From positions 620,001 through 684,000 of the forward strand of contig QJPP01007239.1 in the NCBI GenBank assembly GCA_003996215.1: a DNA stretch of 64,000 nt. The letters are read 5' to 3'. Below the pieces are notes generated by a model. That model did not search any database and was not told the DNA's origin. It saw nothing but the letters and a program-made list of their open reading frames with translations. Source of the DNA: Jaltomata sinuosa (Eukaryota > Streptophyta > Magnoliopsida > Solanales > Solanaceae). Below, one piece after another: positions 1-11,823 of the stretch. Made by a program: the position numbers and the translations under genes. Each line of letters starts with the position of its first letter. Position 1 is the first letter of the stretch.

Positions 1-499
1 TATTTAGGTTGATTTTTCAAAACAAATATTCACAACTGTACAAATTGTAAGAGTAGATTAAACGGTGGAACAACTTTATACTCTTTTCGGTTCATATCAC
101 TTGATCCCTGTTGACCTAACACACTCTTTAAAAACGTTGTAATTAGAAGTATATTCTACTAATTAAAGCTTTTTTAAATGGTATGTCAAGTCAACATAGG
201 TGAAATAACATGAACCGGAGGAAAATATAAATTACTTTTTGTTTATAATTTTTTGATGAGGGTGTAAAAAAAATGACAAATAATATGAGACGGAGAAAGT
301 ACATGTCAATTAAGCATTTACATTGCGTGTGCATACGTTTGAAAGCACAAACTCAATGTGAAAATTTCTAAAAATACTTTCAACCTTTGACTTCTATGCT
401 GGCACACGTTTCTCATTGCCGCACGTGCTTGAAATCGTAGCTCGTTTTACGAGTTCAATTTATATACAGAAGATACGGAGGTCGAGAATTAGGGTAGAA

Positions 500-722
500 T
501 ATTAGCAGATAGTCGAGTTTATCATATTATTTGTTATTGCTACTTGTTCTTTTTTTAGTTGTTTTCAGCATGACATCTTCAATATTGTATTTTCTTTACA
601 TACTTGATTTTTCATATATGCTTACTCGAGTCGAGGGTCTATCGAAAACAGTCTCTCTACCTTCACAAGGTAGTGGTAAGACTGCATACACATTAGTACC
701 CTTCTCGGTATGCTGTTGTAGA
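500..722 (+). mobile_element. LINE 3' tail (5'-truncated copy)
   Basis: The block with 'gagggtctatcgaaaaca' followed by 'ctctctacctt' and 'ggtagtggtaagac' matches the tail of the LINE at 50340-51670 in this window. The T-rich stretch before it resembles the 3' untranslated part of the copy at 42190-42445. It has no coding capacity. Confidence 0.6.
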
Positions 723-1559
723 TAGGAAAGCTCGTGTATTTTGATAAATAGTTGGTGATAATTCACGTAGAAAACACAAACATCTGATAATTTTAAAACT
801 CGCAAAAAAAAAAGATATTTTGAATATATATTTTTAACCATTATTTCAAAAAGTTACACTCTTACATACATATGGATATTATCTTACACAAGTATAAATT
901 AGAGGGTGAGATACTTAGTTTAATTAAGTGCCATTAATTATGTGTTAAAAGGTACTTTTGACTGATTTTTTTCCCGATATGTAGTGAGATCGATAGAATC
1001 CTTCCACCTTTAAATGGTTTTCTCGAATTCAGATCATTGGTACATTCTACATACAGGATTTAAAAGTTTTATTTATTTTCTTAAACTCCGTGTCAACTCA
1101 AAATCGAACAAACAAATTAAAACGGATGGGATAATAACCTTAATTTTCTTGTTCAATGTTTATGGATGAATGATTAAACAAAAGAAAATTAACCTTAATT
1201 ACTCGTTCAGCGTTTCTAGTAAAGCAGAATTAGGTAAGTAATTTGGAAAAAATTAAAAACATGTGTGAAAAGGATAAATTAAACTAGTTAATTGACAGAT
1301 AATGTTCTACTAATCAAATAATTAATATGTACAGGTATAACAAACATTTGAAAATTTTCACCATCTTAGAATATATCAAAACTTTTTAATTTTCTTTTAT
1401 TTAAATGGACTAGTAATTAACAGCCTCCAAGAAAATTTTAACCTAATAAATTAATTAATATGATTAATTAAGATGATTTTTTCAATTCTTCTTCCTTAAT
1501 TCCTTGGGAAGAAAGCCAAGAAGTTTGAACTCACACAAAATTTTCGTCCTCTAATATAT

Positions 1560-1895
1560 TTTTAATCAGAGATCTCGAGTTTAAGTGTCCAAAAATAAAT
1601 CGCCTTTGATAGTAATAGTGTGTTACCGCTCAAAGAAAGTAGGATTTCTCCACACGAAGATTAGTCAGGTCCCGAAGTGAATAATACCGGGTGAAAAATA
1701 AAATAAAAAAATTCTCATGTTGTGGAGTAATAGATAGAGTCACCACGAAAAGGATGTGGTAAAATAGATGGAAACTCTCCGTTCTTAACCAGAACCGAGC
1801 TCGAAAATGGAGAAACCCTCTAATAGTGAATGTTTCTCTACAAAGTGAATCCTACTCGGCTCAAATCTAGATTAGTTAGATTATAGTAAGGACAA
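1560..1895 (+). mobile_element. Two degenerate SINE-like copies
   Basis: Both halves (about 1560-1712 and 1734-1895) keep the order seen in the clearer SINE pair at 43500-43925: a 'taatcagagatctcgagtt' type block, a block like 'gtgggatttc', then 'gattagtc', ending in an A-rich tail. Divergence is high, so the family assignment rests on block order. Confidence 0.4.
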
Positions 1896-2845
1896 ATCTA
1901 GAGAACCGGTACTCATGTGAACTCACATAATTTTTGGTCAAATTCTATAATTTACTAAATTTCTCTAAACATTTGACTATAAAACCACTTAATATAATAT
2001 TAACTTAGGTCAATATTAAAATCCATAAACGTTAAATTCTGAACATCCTCGAGCAAATAATTATATAATAATATATAAAAAGAGAGTCAAAGTTGGAAAA
2101 AAAAAAAAAAAGTTAGCCATTAGTCCTCGAGAATTTCAAACTAAATCCTTCAACAAATAACAACTCAAGAAAATTAAGAAAACAAATATTTAATTGTGAT
2201 TAACATTTCTTTAATCTCCCTTAGATTGCACTAATTGTCATTGCACATCATTAAACTTTCTCTTAGGTCCATTCGTCAACTTTATTTTTTTATGGACTCT
2301 AGTAATTAAAAAAACTTTTTATTTTTCCTAAGTGCTTTAGTAAAAATTGACGACCTTTAATATGGCACGTTGACCCATTTAATTACACGATTTACCCTTG
2401 AAAATGGCTGATCTTTAATTTTTGCTATTAGAAATTGAATTTATGTTAAGTGTTAGCCTTCTATAAAATTCGTACTTAGGTTATGTGTTCGATACTAAGA
2501 AAAATATTTTCTTGGATCATGTTACTATGCGAGGTGGAGGTGGGGGTAGGAGTGTGAGTGATGGGGATCTACGGTGGTAAGGGTACTTGAAATTATTTTT
2601 CTTATTATTTTTAGAGAAGATATTTTCTAATTTTTTTGACTAATCGAACGTGAAAAAGTTGAACCTTTAATGATAATTAATCATACAACATATATATCAT
2701 ATTTAACTTTAATTTTGACTTTTAAGAATAACTATATATTACTTCATTTGGTGCAAATATTGGGCATGAATAGGGGATTTTCTTACGCATGTTTACACTA
2801 ATTCAATAAATTTAGCTTTTATAAAATGAAAATATATATAAATTA

Positions 2846-3544
2846 ACCATAATTAGATGATAAAAACTACTATAAAATGACAAAAATGGTTCTTTATATT
2901 TAGAGTTAGGTTCAAAATAGTCTTTTAAATATATTTTTGAATTGTTTTAATTTTTAAGTTTGTCAAAAATAAATACTGATCTGTCAAACGTAATAAATTA
3001 TGTATGTTAGAATTTGTATGCCTATTATTAGAAAGAAATACTTTATATAGCTTTCTATGTTTTCTGTTAGTTTTCCTTAGTGTTTTTACTGTTATTTAGC
3101 AATTACGTTTGTCTACGCCACATTCAAGGCCACATCCCGTTTGTAGCTGGAAGGACCGAGCACCCCGTTGTTGTTACATATTTGTTCTTAATCGTTATCT
3201 TGCTGATTTACCTTGTATTTTCCTTATGTATGTTATTTACTTTTTACAAACTTACATACCTAATGACGAAGTTAAGATTGTAACACGTGCTCTTGACCCA
3301 CAAACAAATCTAACTATCCGAAATCGACGGTAAACATTAACCATAGTTAGATGATAAGAATTACACTATAAAATGACAAAAATGGTCCTTTATATTTAGA
3401 GTTAGGTTCAAAATAATCTTTTAAATATATTTTTGAGTTTTTTTTTTTTTTTAAGTTTGTAAAAAATAAATACTGATCTTAATTTCTGTCAACCTTAATA
3501 AATTATGTATGTTAGAATTTGTGTGCCTAGAAATACTTTATATA
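2846..3544. repeat. Pair of about 200-bp direct repeats
   Basis: Positions 2846-3050 and 3339-3544 are near-identical copies, sharing 'aaaatgacaaaaatgg', 'tttatatttagagttagg' and 'aattatgtatgttagaattt'. About 290 bp of unrelated sequence lies between them. This could be a segmental duplication or a very short element with direct terminal repeats. No primer site or TG...CA ends were found. Confidence 0.65.
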
Positions 3545-3759
3545 GGTCATCAAAACGATCACCATAGCTATTTATAGATGTCATTTTTGTCAAATTAAAA
3601 CAATTTCAAGCATCAGCTAAAATAAATCATAGTAAAAAATCATTTTAGTATTAAGGGGTGTCTAGAAGGTGGCAAATAAAAAAAACATATAAATAATAAC
3701 ATTACAAGAAAATTTGACATTAATTATCGATGTAGTTCGTGCTTAGTACGGGCCCAAAA

Positions 3760-3782
3760 AATATATATATATATATATATAT
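3760..3782. repeat. (AT)n microsatellite
   Basis: Uninterrupted alternating AT of about 23 bases. Confidence 0.9.
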
Positions 3783-5278
3783 TATGTGATACAAATAGAA
3801 TTTAGATAGTCAATCATTTTTTTTAATTAATTTTTTACATATTTTAAGTTGTTAACTATTGTGATTTATAATAATTTTTACGTAATTTTTAAATAATATA
3901 TGTTACTATCTCTGTCTCAATTTATATGACATTGATACAATTTCGAGAGTCGACTAAATTTTTTATATATCTTTATATATTTTAAGTTGTTAATTATTGT
4001 GGTTTATAGTACTTTTTCTTCTGCCCTAATTTATGTGGCACTGATAAAATTTGGAGAGTCAATCAATTTTTATGTCTTTTAAATATCTTAAGTTATTAAT
4101 TATTGTGATTTATACTACTTTTTACGTAATTTTCAAATATATAACAGATTAAAAAGAAAAGTAAGATAAACAAATTAAAACGAAAAAAGTATTAAAAAAA
4201 ATATCTAAGCAGACAACACAAGTAGACACGTTAATCTCCTGCTGCTTGTTGCACTTTATAAGATAGTAAAATATTGTAGCAGCTAATTTGTCTTAATTTT
4301 TAGGTTGCCAATTTCACATTTCAAAAAATGACTATTTGTAATTATCTTTTAATTTAGGTGACATGATAATACAATTTATTTTACGTTATTAGTATGTAGA
4401 AGTTAAAATTCTAGAGGTTAATGAGATTTTTTATATGAATTTGAGCAATTTTTTTCTCGTGAATTAACTTTTGAAGGTTTAATTAAACTCAATATCCATT
4501 TCTTTACGAATTTTGTCCTAGCTCCCATTCAAGAAAAAAGAAAAACACCATGCATTTGATATCAAAATGGGACCTTTTTCAATAAAGAATTTGATTGAAA
4601 ATTGAATTAGAATTTCAAACATGAAAAGTCAAGGAATATATATTTGAAAAATAGGAACTGTCGGTTGTCTTTTCTATGTTTGTATTATTATGTTTTTTTT
4701 TCACTAAAATAAACAACATTTTATGCTTCAAACTTGATCAGCTATCAACAAAAGATAATTATGTTGGAATTGACGGGCATCCATAATTAGAAATCTCGAT
4801 TTTGAGTTTAAAAAAATTTAAAATTTTAATAGGGAGTATTTTTTTTCTCCTTTAATGAGTTCCCTTGACTCAGTTCATAAGATGAATATAATCTCTTCAC
4901 TCTTAACAATAAGTCTTGATTTCGAGTTTTGAAAACAAAAAACATTCTAATAAAAAAAGTATGTTACGCAACGTGAATCAAATTAGTAATGATCCCAATA
5001 TGAATACGAAAAATCAGATGCACTACTAAAAAATTATCATTTTTCCACTGAAAAGTATAATATTCAATGACTATTTTTACATATATTTTGATTGATCGAT
5101 GAGAAAAGAAAATATAGTACGTAATGTTTTCATATGAAGTTTTCCACTATTTCAGTGAGAATCGATTTTTCATCATGCATTTTTTCAGTGAACTGATTCG
5201 ATGAGAAATGAATGAAAAAATCATGTTTTATAGCACAAATTTTCTACCGGTTCACGATGGGAAAAACTTTGTTTCTAA

Positions 5279-5509
5279 GGAGTCGTTTGGTGTGAGGTAT
5301 AAGGTATAATAATCCCGAGATAAATTTCAGGATTATTTTATATTGCGTTTGGTTGAAGGTATTAGTTAGTCTCGAGATTATTTATCCCACCATTTATACC
5401 ATAGTGATGGAATAAATTATCCCATATACATGATGAGATAACTTATCCCTGAATAACTAATCTCAAAATAATTAATTTCGAAATAACTTATTCCCGACCA
5501 AACTACCCC
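5279..5509. mobile_element. Tourist-like (PIF/Harbinger) MITE
   Basis: Inverted ends 'ggagtcgtttggt' and 'accaaactacccc' are flanked on both sides by the trinucleotide TAA, the target duplication typical of PIF/Harbinger. The 231-bp body has no coding potential and resembles the copy at 39541-39814. It lies about 250 bp upstream of the carbonic anhydrase start. Confidence 0.75.
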
Positions 5510-5668
5510 TAATAGTAATGAGAAACCAAAAGAAAACATGTTCACCTGAAAATAGCTAGAGCCTAGAAACTTCTTCATCATGTGTAGTCAAAGATAGCTT
5601 TCAAGATCTTCTTGGTCAGTTTCACATTTCAATAATAATTCCACTAATAATGCTTTAACTTTTTCCTC

Positions 5669-5676
5669 TATATAAG
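5669..5676 (+). promoter_or_regulatory. TATA box of the carbonic anhydrase gene
   Basis: TATATAAG in a C/T-rich context about 80 bp before the ATG at 5756. It is the best TATA match in the proximal region. Confidence 0.6.
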
Positions 5677-5755
5677 CAAACCTTTAATTAGTAAAGTTTC
5701 CTTAACAACAACAAAACACAAACTTCTTTTCTTCTAAAAAGTGGGAAAAATTATT

Positions 5756-8700
5756 ATGGAGACAATGCTTGCAAGAACCAACAAAATCTTGTTCCTTTCT
5801 TTTCTTTTAGTCCTCACAAATGCTTTATTCCTTGCAACATGTCATGAAGTTGGTTAGTATTCTTTAATTTGTCTTTCAATTTATACTACTTTATATTGTA
5901 TCTGGCACGAGATGACAAAGAAAGATCTTTATTTATCTATTGAACAATTTACTATGTTATGTTTATTGGCATGAAATGATAAAGATTGACCTTCGTCTGT
6001 CGATGAACATCGGATTGATGAAGCTCTATTGACATTCAATTCGTATATTGTATTATGTTGTATCTGAAAGGAGATGATAAAGAGAGAGCTTCGTCTATCA
6101 ATGACCATCGGATTGATAGAGCTCTATTGACATTCAATTTATATATTATTTTATGTTGTATTTGGCATGAGATGATAAAGATAGAGTTTCGTCTATTGAT
6201 GAACAATGGATTGATGGAGCTCTATTGACATTCAATTAATTATATATTGCTTTATGTTGTATCTGACATGAGATGATAAAGAGAGAGCGTTTTATCTATT
6301 GATGAACATCAGATTGATGGAGCTCTATTGACATTCAATTTATATACTGCCTTATGTTATATATCTGACACGAGATGACAAAGAGAGAGCTTTGTCTATC
6401 AATAGAACATCGGATTGACGGAGAGCTCTATTGACATTCAATTTATATACTGCTTTATGTTGTATCTGATACAAGATGATAAAGAGAGAGGTTCGTCTAT
6501 CGATGAACAACAGATTGACGGAGCTATTGCCATATACAATTATTATGAGTTCTAATTATAATATTTTTCATGTTTTTTTTTTTTTACAGATGATGAAAGT
6601 GAGTTTAGTTATGATAGAGAAAGTGAGAATGGACCAGCACATTGGGGTGAAATTCATCCAGAATGGAAAATGTGTAATTCTGGAAAATTGCAATCTCCAA
6701 TTGATCTTTTGAATGAAAGAGTTGAAATTGTTTCTCATTTGGGAAGACTTCATAGAAGTTACAAAGAATCATCCTATGCTACTCTCTTGAATAGAGGACA
6801 TGATATGATGGTAAGTTTTCGAGTATCTGTTTGATACGACAGAAGTCATTTTTTAGATCGTGTACTCACACATGTCCCACAGCGCGAGAAGCATATTCTT
6901 TCTCTGTTTCTAGGCCCTAAAATCGAGACCTTTGATGAAGAGTAGAATAATCGTATTCTCTCTGTTCCAATTTATGTGATACTTTTCGTTTTTTGAGAGT
7001 CAAATAATTTAAGTTTGACCATAAATTTAAAGATGAAATTTTTGAAATAAAATTTATATATTTGAAAATTACGTAAAGAGAGTTGCAATCTCCAATTGAT
7101 CTTTTGAATGAGAGAGTTGAAATTGTTTCTCATTTAGGAAGACTTCATAGAAGCTACAAAGCATCATCCTATGCTACTCTCTTTTCAAGAGGACATGATA
7201 TGATGGTAAGTTTTCGGGTAACTGTTTGATATGACAGAAGTTATTTTTCAAAAAAATAAAAAATCAAGAGGATGGATCCCTTTTCTTATGGACGGAAATC
7301 ATTTTCCTTGTACAATTTTGATTTTTTATGTAATATCATTTGCTCTCCGACCAACATTTTTTTCTGTTTAACTGTTTGGTATACTAAATCCATTTGGTCG
7401 ACTAATCTGGATTAGATCGTGTCACACATGTTCCACAAAACAAGAGTCGTTCTTTCTCTATTTCTAGGACCTAAAATCAAGATTTCTGATTAAGAGAAGA
7501 ATAATCGCGTGAAGCACTATTTGATTTGTTAATATTATAATTTTTTAAATATAATTTTTTCATTCACCAACTAAAGAACATAAAATCAACAAACTTAACC
7601 TACTGCACCATGAAATTAATCAAATATACAATCATTTTTGTCTATTGTTATTTACTATTTAACCTACCACGTTACACTTTTTTGAATTTGCAACAATATA
7701 ATATATGTTTAATTCTTTGAAATTAAGAGGGAAGTTATGGGGGACGTTACAATATTGAATAGTTATAACTTGTAATTAATTAGTAAAAATATATGTGTAA
7801 ATTTTGGAAATTACTTAATTAATTCCCACGATATTTTGTCAAGTGATTATTTTTCTTAATTTCTTGTGATAAATTTGATGAATAATAATAATATTTTTTT
7901 TAATGCAGTTAAGATGGGAAGGTGGAGCTGGACATATTGAAATAAATGGAACTAAATATCAACTCAATCAAGTTCATTGGCATTCACCTTCTGAACATAC
8001 CATAAATGGAAGAAGGTCCTTAATTTATTTATTATATATTTTTTTGGTATAACGGTAAAGTCGTTTCTGTGTGATTTATAGTTCACGAGTTCGATTCGTG
8101 GAAACAACCATTAATACTTGCATTCGTGTATGTTGTGTATATATTTATATCACACCTCTTGGTGCGGTCCTTTCCTGGACTGACCCATATATAGGTCACA
8201 GGTTCAAGCTCTTCCGAAACCAAGTCATAATGAGATTAAAAACTGGTGCTTCCTTGACCGTGTGGAACATGGATTAATATTATGTCATTCCTACAAGTGA
8301 TGACCCATCCAGGACTGCTATCTAAGTGCGAAAACAAGCACTGATGCTTGCATTAAAATAAGTTATCTATATCACACCTCTTGATGTGTGGTCTTTCCCC
8401 AAACCGTGTGTCAATACAAGATGTTTTGTGATCTATCGTTCACGAGTTCGAGTCATGGAAATAACCATTAATGCTGAGTATGTTGTCTATATCACACCTC
8501 TTGATGCCGCCCTTTCCTAGACTGATCTATAGGTCACAGGTTCGAACTGTGAAAACAGTCATTAATGCTTGCATTAGGATAAGTTATCTATGTCACACCT
8601 CTTGATGTTGCGGCTCTTTTCGAAACCCAACGTGAATGCGACATACTTTATACATCGGACTACCATTAGTTTTCTTGTTTCTATTAATCTTGATTTAATT

Positions 8701-10355
8701 GTATGAATTAAATAATTGCAGATTTGATTTGGAGGTTCATTTGGTACATGAAAGTGAGGATGGAAAGACAGCAGTTGTTGGAATAATGTACAAGATTGGA
8801 AGAGCTGATACCTTCTTGTCTATGGTACATTACACTAAACATAACTTTTAATTTCGAGTTAAACTTTTATACATTGATAATATAAAAAAAATTATATTAT
8901 TTTAAGTTATTTAAAAAATAACGACGGGTAAACAGTCCATAACTAGTGGAACTAATAACTCGAAAAGACATGTAATTTGCTATAACAAGTAAGATAATAT
9001 AAATAGAGATAATAGCATTTTTTTGTCTCTCATTCTGATATGTTCCTTGTGATATCCGACTAAGCACTTTGAACCTTCAATCAATTGAACTGATGTATTT
9101 TTAATCCTTCTGCTGGTGACTCTTCACAAATTTATTTCACCAACAAATGTGACACTACTTAATTACTCATATGTAATATTAAATTTGTACTATTACTCAA
9201 TATTATAGGATAATATAATTCAAAAAATAATTCAAATATAATATATTCTCTCTATATAAAGAGAAAAATAAGACATATTTTCATTGAAAAATAAATGTGT
9301 GAAATCATATATCATAAAGATCAAAATCAGTATAAAAAATCTGGTGTACGTCACTAATGATAATAACTATTATATATCTAATTTCAGATTGAGAGTGATT
9401 TAAAAGCTCTAGCACATACAAAAGGTGTGGAGAGAAAGATAGGAGTAATTGATCCAAAAAAGGTGAAGTTGGGAAGCAGAAAATACTATAGATATATTGG
9501 CTCATTGACTATTCCTCCTTGCACTCAAGATGTTGTTTGGACTATTGTAAGAAAGGTAATTTCAAAAAATTCTAAAGTTACGAGTTCGAATCGTGAAATC
9601 AGTCAGTAGTATTGATATATCACGCTCTTTTCATAACCTTGTGTAAAAGAGATTATGAAAATATATTGTATTATATTTTGAGGTTGATATTCGATTTTGT
9701 TTGCTTTATATTTCATCAGGTGAGGACGGTCACAAAAGAACAAATGAAGCTAATTCGTGAGGCGGTTCATGATGTGAGTTGTTACACTTTAATTCCAAAA
9801 CTATATGTTATTAATACTAGTAGTATTTAGAATTATGTTCTTTATTCTAATAATTTATCAATTATTCTCCATTAGATTTAACTTATAATATATATAAACA
9901 AACATTATAATTGATTATTGAATAGATTAAGTTAACCTATAATAATATGTAATTTTTCGTATCAAATCTTATATGGTGTATCTCTCCGTCTTAATTAAGA
10001 TATATGACATCCTTTATGAGGCAGACTAAAAAGGAAAGTATATATGATCATAAATTGGGACACGAGGAGTAACTTGAAAAATAAAATAATAACATATTAT
10101 ATATACCACTTTGGTAAATTGCATTGGAATTTTTTTACGATTATCAGTATATAACTTAAATCTTTTCTATATTATGGAATTGAGCTTATTATAAAAAGAA
10201 TATTATTATATGTCATCTTAATCGAATGATATAGACTAATGCTCTCGATTATTTTTGTTTTTCTTTTGTAGGAATCTGAAACAAATTCAAGACCAGTCCA
10301 AGTAGCAAACAAACGAACGGTCCAACTCTATAGACCAAATGATCCTAAAGAATAA
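5756..10355 (+). CDS. Alpha-type carbonic anhydrase, nectarin-3-like, secreted
   Basis: Seven exons join in frame: 5756-5852, 6590-6810, 7909-8015, 8722-8824, 9388-9555, 9720-9773 and 10272-10355, giving 277 residues. The enzyme interconverts CO2 and bicarbonate. Residues 1 to about 29 form a hydrophobic signal peptide, so apoplast or secretory pathway is inferred. The alpha-CA zinc ligands are visible as H129 and H131 in 'VHWHSPSEH' and H148 in 'VHLVH'. The gate residues E135 and T217 ('SLTIPPC'), a likely proton-shuttle H103 and the disulfide pair C61/C221 are all present, so activity is plausible. The length and motifs fit nectarin-3 and plant alpha-CA proteins; dioscorin-like storage proteins are the alternative, but those often lose zinc ligands. 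The first ATG after the TATA box was chosen because it opens the signal peptide. An AATAAA lies at 10385. The introns carry a minisatellite, a duplicated exon and SINEs. Confidence 0.9.
5880..6560. repeat. About 100-bp minisatellite in carbonic anhydrase intron 1
   Basis: The block 'gagatgataaagagagag' recurs with variants near 5911, 5973, 6071, 6169, 6270, 6372 and 6473, that is about 100 bp apart after an initial short unit. Each full unit also contains 'gagctctattgacattcaat'. The array fills nearly the whole intron up to the pyrimidine tract before exon 2. Confidence 0.9.
7083..7205 (+). pseudogene. Partial duplicate of carbonic anhydrase exon 2
   Basis: These 123 bases copy the 3' part of exon 2 (6688-6810) with about 8 differences by eye. 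The frame is open and the GTAAG donor is conserved, and the copied block continues into the following intron. The first 98 bases of exon 2, which encode the N-terminal segment with C61, are missing, and there is no pyrimidine tract with AG at its left edge. It is read as a non-functional tandem duplicate, though cryptic use as an alternative exon cannot be excluded. Confidence 0.8.
8060..8690 (+). mobile_element. Cluster of SINE-like copies in carbonic anhydrase intron 3
   Basis: The string 'cacgagttcgattcgtgg' (a tRNA-like B-box) followed by 'ttaatgcttgcatt', 'tatcacacctcttg' and 'cctttcc' recurs about four times in partly truncated copies. The same order occurs in the longer SINE at 18680-18845. 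Copies are head to tail. Confidence 0.65.
9981..10069. mobile_element. Short Stowaway-like MITE in carbonic anhydrase intron 6
   Basis: Ends 'tctctccgtcttaatt' and 'aattgggacacgaggag' are imperfect inverted repeats of the Stowaway type, flanked by TA on each side. The 89-bp body is non-coding. Confidence 0.5.
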
Positions 10356-11134
10356 TTGAAATTATTTTACAATATAATCTCGAAAATAAAACACATTTCT
10401 ATAGTTCTAGTTATAATAATCATGATGATTTTGTTTATAGTACCAAAAAAATGAGCTCAATATATGAGCTAGAAGTTGCCTTTATTTATTTTCATCACAC
10501 GATTGGAATTCTTTCCATTTTATAGTATATTTCTTTGTTGTATAATATATTAAATTATTAATCATCCAATATTAAATTTATTGTAGCAAAATAATTGAAG
10601 ACATTTAGTTCTTTGTAAATTGTATCATTAGGCCCCTCAATATTTCTGTTGTTGACATATTTGTCTTAATCAATTATTCTCCCAACAAACCCACAAAAAG
10701 CAACAAATGTAGGAAGGTTCATTAGTTATAAATTAGTAAGCCATCACATAATTAATTATTGGACAAGACTATGTCAAACATTCAGCGAAGCACAATATAG
10801 ATTTTCACTCGATATTCAGTATTCGTATTATATTAGGGTTGAACTTAGTTTGGATTCGTGTTGAGAAATAAATTTGTTGCAAATCTCGAGTCAAACCAAC
10901 ATTCTGAATCGATAATAAAGTTATTGAGTTAATGGTACCCTTTGGGATATTGGTTTGTTGGTTTTGTAATGGTTCATTGTCCTATGATTATTGAGTTATT
11001 GGTTTTGGTCTCGGTTTGGCCACTTTCTTACATGATCAAGACAATCTTATAGCTGGTTAATCCGATAACCGAACTATTAACGATTGTTAATCGATAGGTT
11101 CGATAATTCGATACTCGATAATCAAAATTTTATT

Positions 11135-11341
11135 GGTTCGGTTATCGATTTTACATGCTACAAAATCAATAATTGATGATAAGCTGAACTGATAATCTTT
11201 ACATCCAAACCGAATCGATCGATAAACAACCCTACTTGTGTCACACTATCAGCTAGATACCTTAGCATGTTCCATCATAAACATCAAGAAAATATTCCAT
11301 ACTACTTTGTTCTGTCTATACTTGCCAAGTAGATAACAGTT
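11135..11341. repeat. Left copy of a roughly 200-bp duplication that hosts the retrotransposon
   Basis: The segment with 'cactatcagctagatacc' and 'cttgccaagtagataacag' reappears at 18295-18475 on the far side of the LTR element. Before the insertion the locus therefore held two adjacent copies, and the element landed in the second. Confidence 0.75.
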
Positions 11342-11413
11342 CGGTTATCGATTTTATATGCTACAAACACGATGTTTCTGTCTATACAAATTATTAGTTC
11401 GGTTATCAATTTT

Positions 11414-11418
11414 ATATG
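11414..11418. repeat. Target site duplication, left (ATATG)
   Basis: ATATG directly precedes the 5' LTR and also follows the 3' LTR at 18290-18294. Five bases is the usual target duplication of Ty3/gypsy elements. Confidence 0.9.
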
Positions 11419-11596
11419 TGATGTGACGCTAATTTACGTCACTTTCGACTCCTTTTTACTAAGAACAATCGTACGTTTTCAAGCAACCGTTGTTGTTTTT
11501 AATGTTTTTATGTTGTATTTGTAGGAAATGGAAGCAAACACGAAAACGGAAGAAAATACGAGAAAAACGAAGTTCTGCCTAAGAGTGACGGCCTGA

Positions 11597-11725
11597 GTGA
11601 CGGGCCGTCACACATGTGACGGTCCGTCACTGGGACCGTCACTCCAAGGCAGACTTCCAGGCGGCACCACTGCCTAGCAGTGACGGTCCAGGCGACGGTC
11701 CGTCACTGCCGTGACGGTCCGTCAC
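11597..11725 (+). promoter_or_regulatory. Palindromic GTGACGGNCCGTCAC cluster in LTR U3
   Basis: Copies lie at 11597-11611, 11616-11630, 11692-11706 (GC variant) and 11711-11725, with additional half-sites between. TGACG is the core of TGA/bZIP binding sites, so an enhancer role is inferred. The cluster sits about 90-220 bp upstream of the LTR TATA box and is locally GC-rich in an AT-rich element. The 3' LTR keeps the same array. Confidence 0.6.
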
Positions 11726-11815
11726 CCCTGGCCGTCACGCTTAGGCAGTGACTCAGTCGGCGACCCGCGTTTTTGGGGATTCCTAGCCCGTTTTGGAATT
11801 GGTTTCTATTACTCC

Positions 11816-11823
11816 TATAAATA
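11816..11823 (+). promoter_or_regulatory. TATA box of the 5' LTR promoter
   Basis: TATAAATA in 'ctcctataaatacccc', a strong plant TATA context; the 3' LTR has the same box at 17337-17344. Confidence 0.7.

Larger units (their letters stand above)
1..5668. other. Repeat-rich intergenic DNA upstream of carbonic anhydrase gene
   Basis: No open frame here has an intact domain or a convincing exon chain; the few short frames fall in AT-rich repeats. The stretch contains a LINE 3' tail near 500-722, degenerate SINE-like copies at 1560-1895, a pair of direct repeats at 2846-3544, an AT microsatellite near 3760 and a Tourist-type MITE at 5279-5509. Short homopurine or homopyrimidine tracts occur but nothing else is resolved. 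Confidence 0.7.
10356..11418. other. Intergenic DNA between carbonic anhydrase gene and retrotransposon
   Basis: AT-rich DNA with no coding frame of note. From about 11040 it is dominated by variants of 'ttcggttatcgatttta' and 'accgaatcgatcgataa', an old repeat whose right half is duplicated at 11135-11341 and again across the retrotransposon. Confidence 0.6.

Noticed and set aside
2846..3544. Direct repeats as LTRs of a tiny retrotransposon
   Set aside because: No TG/CA ends, primer site or target duplication could be placed, so it is listed only as a direct repeat.
5030..5245. Possible CACTA-like MITE ('cactactaaaaaatt' to 'tttatagcac')
   Set aside because: The ends match only loosely and no 3-base duplication was clear.
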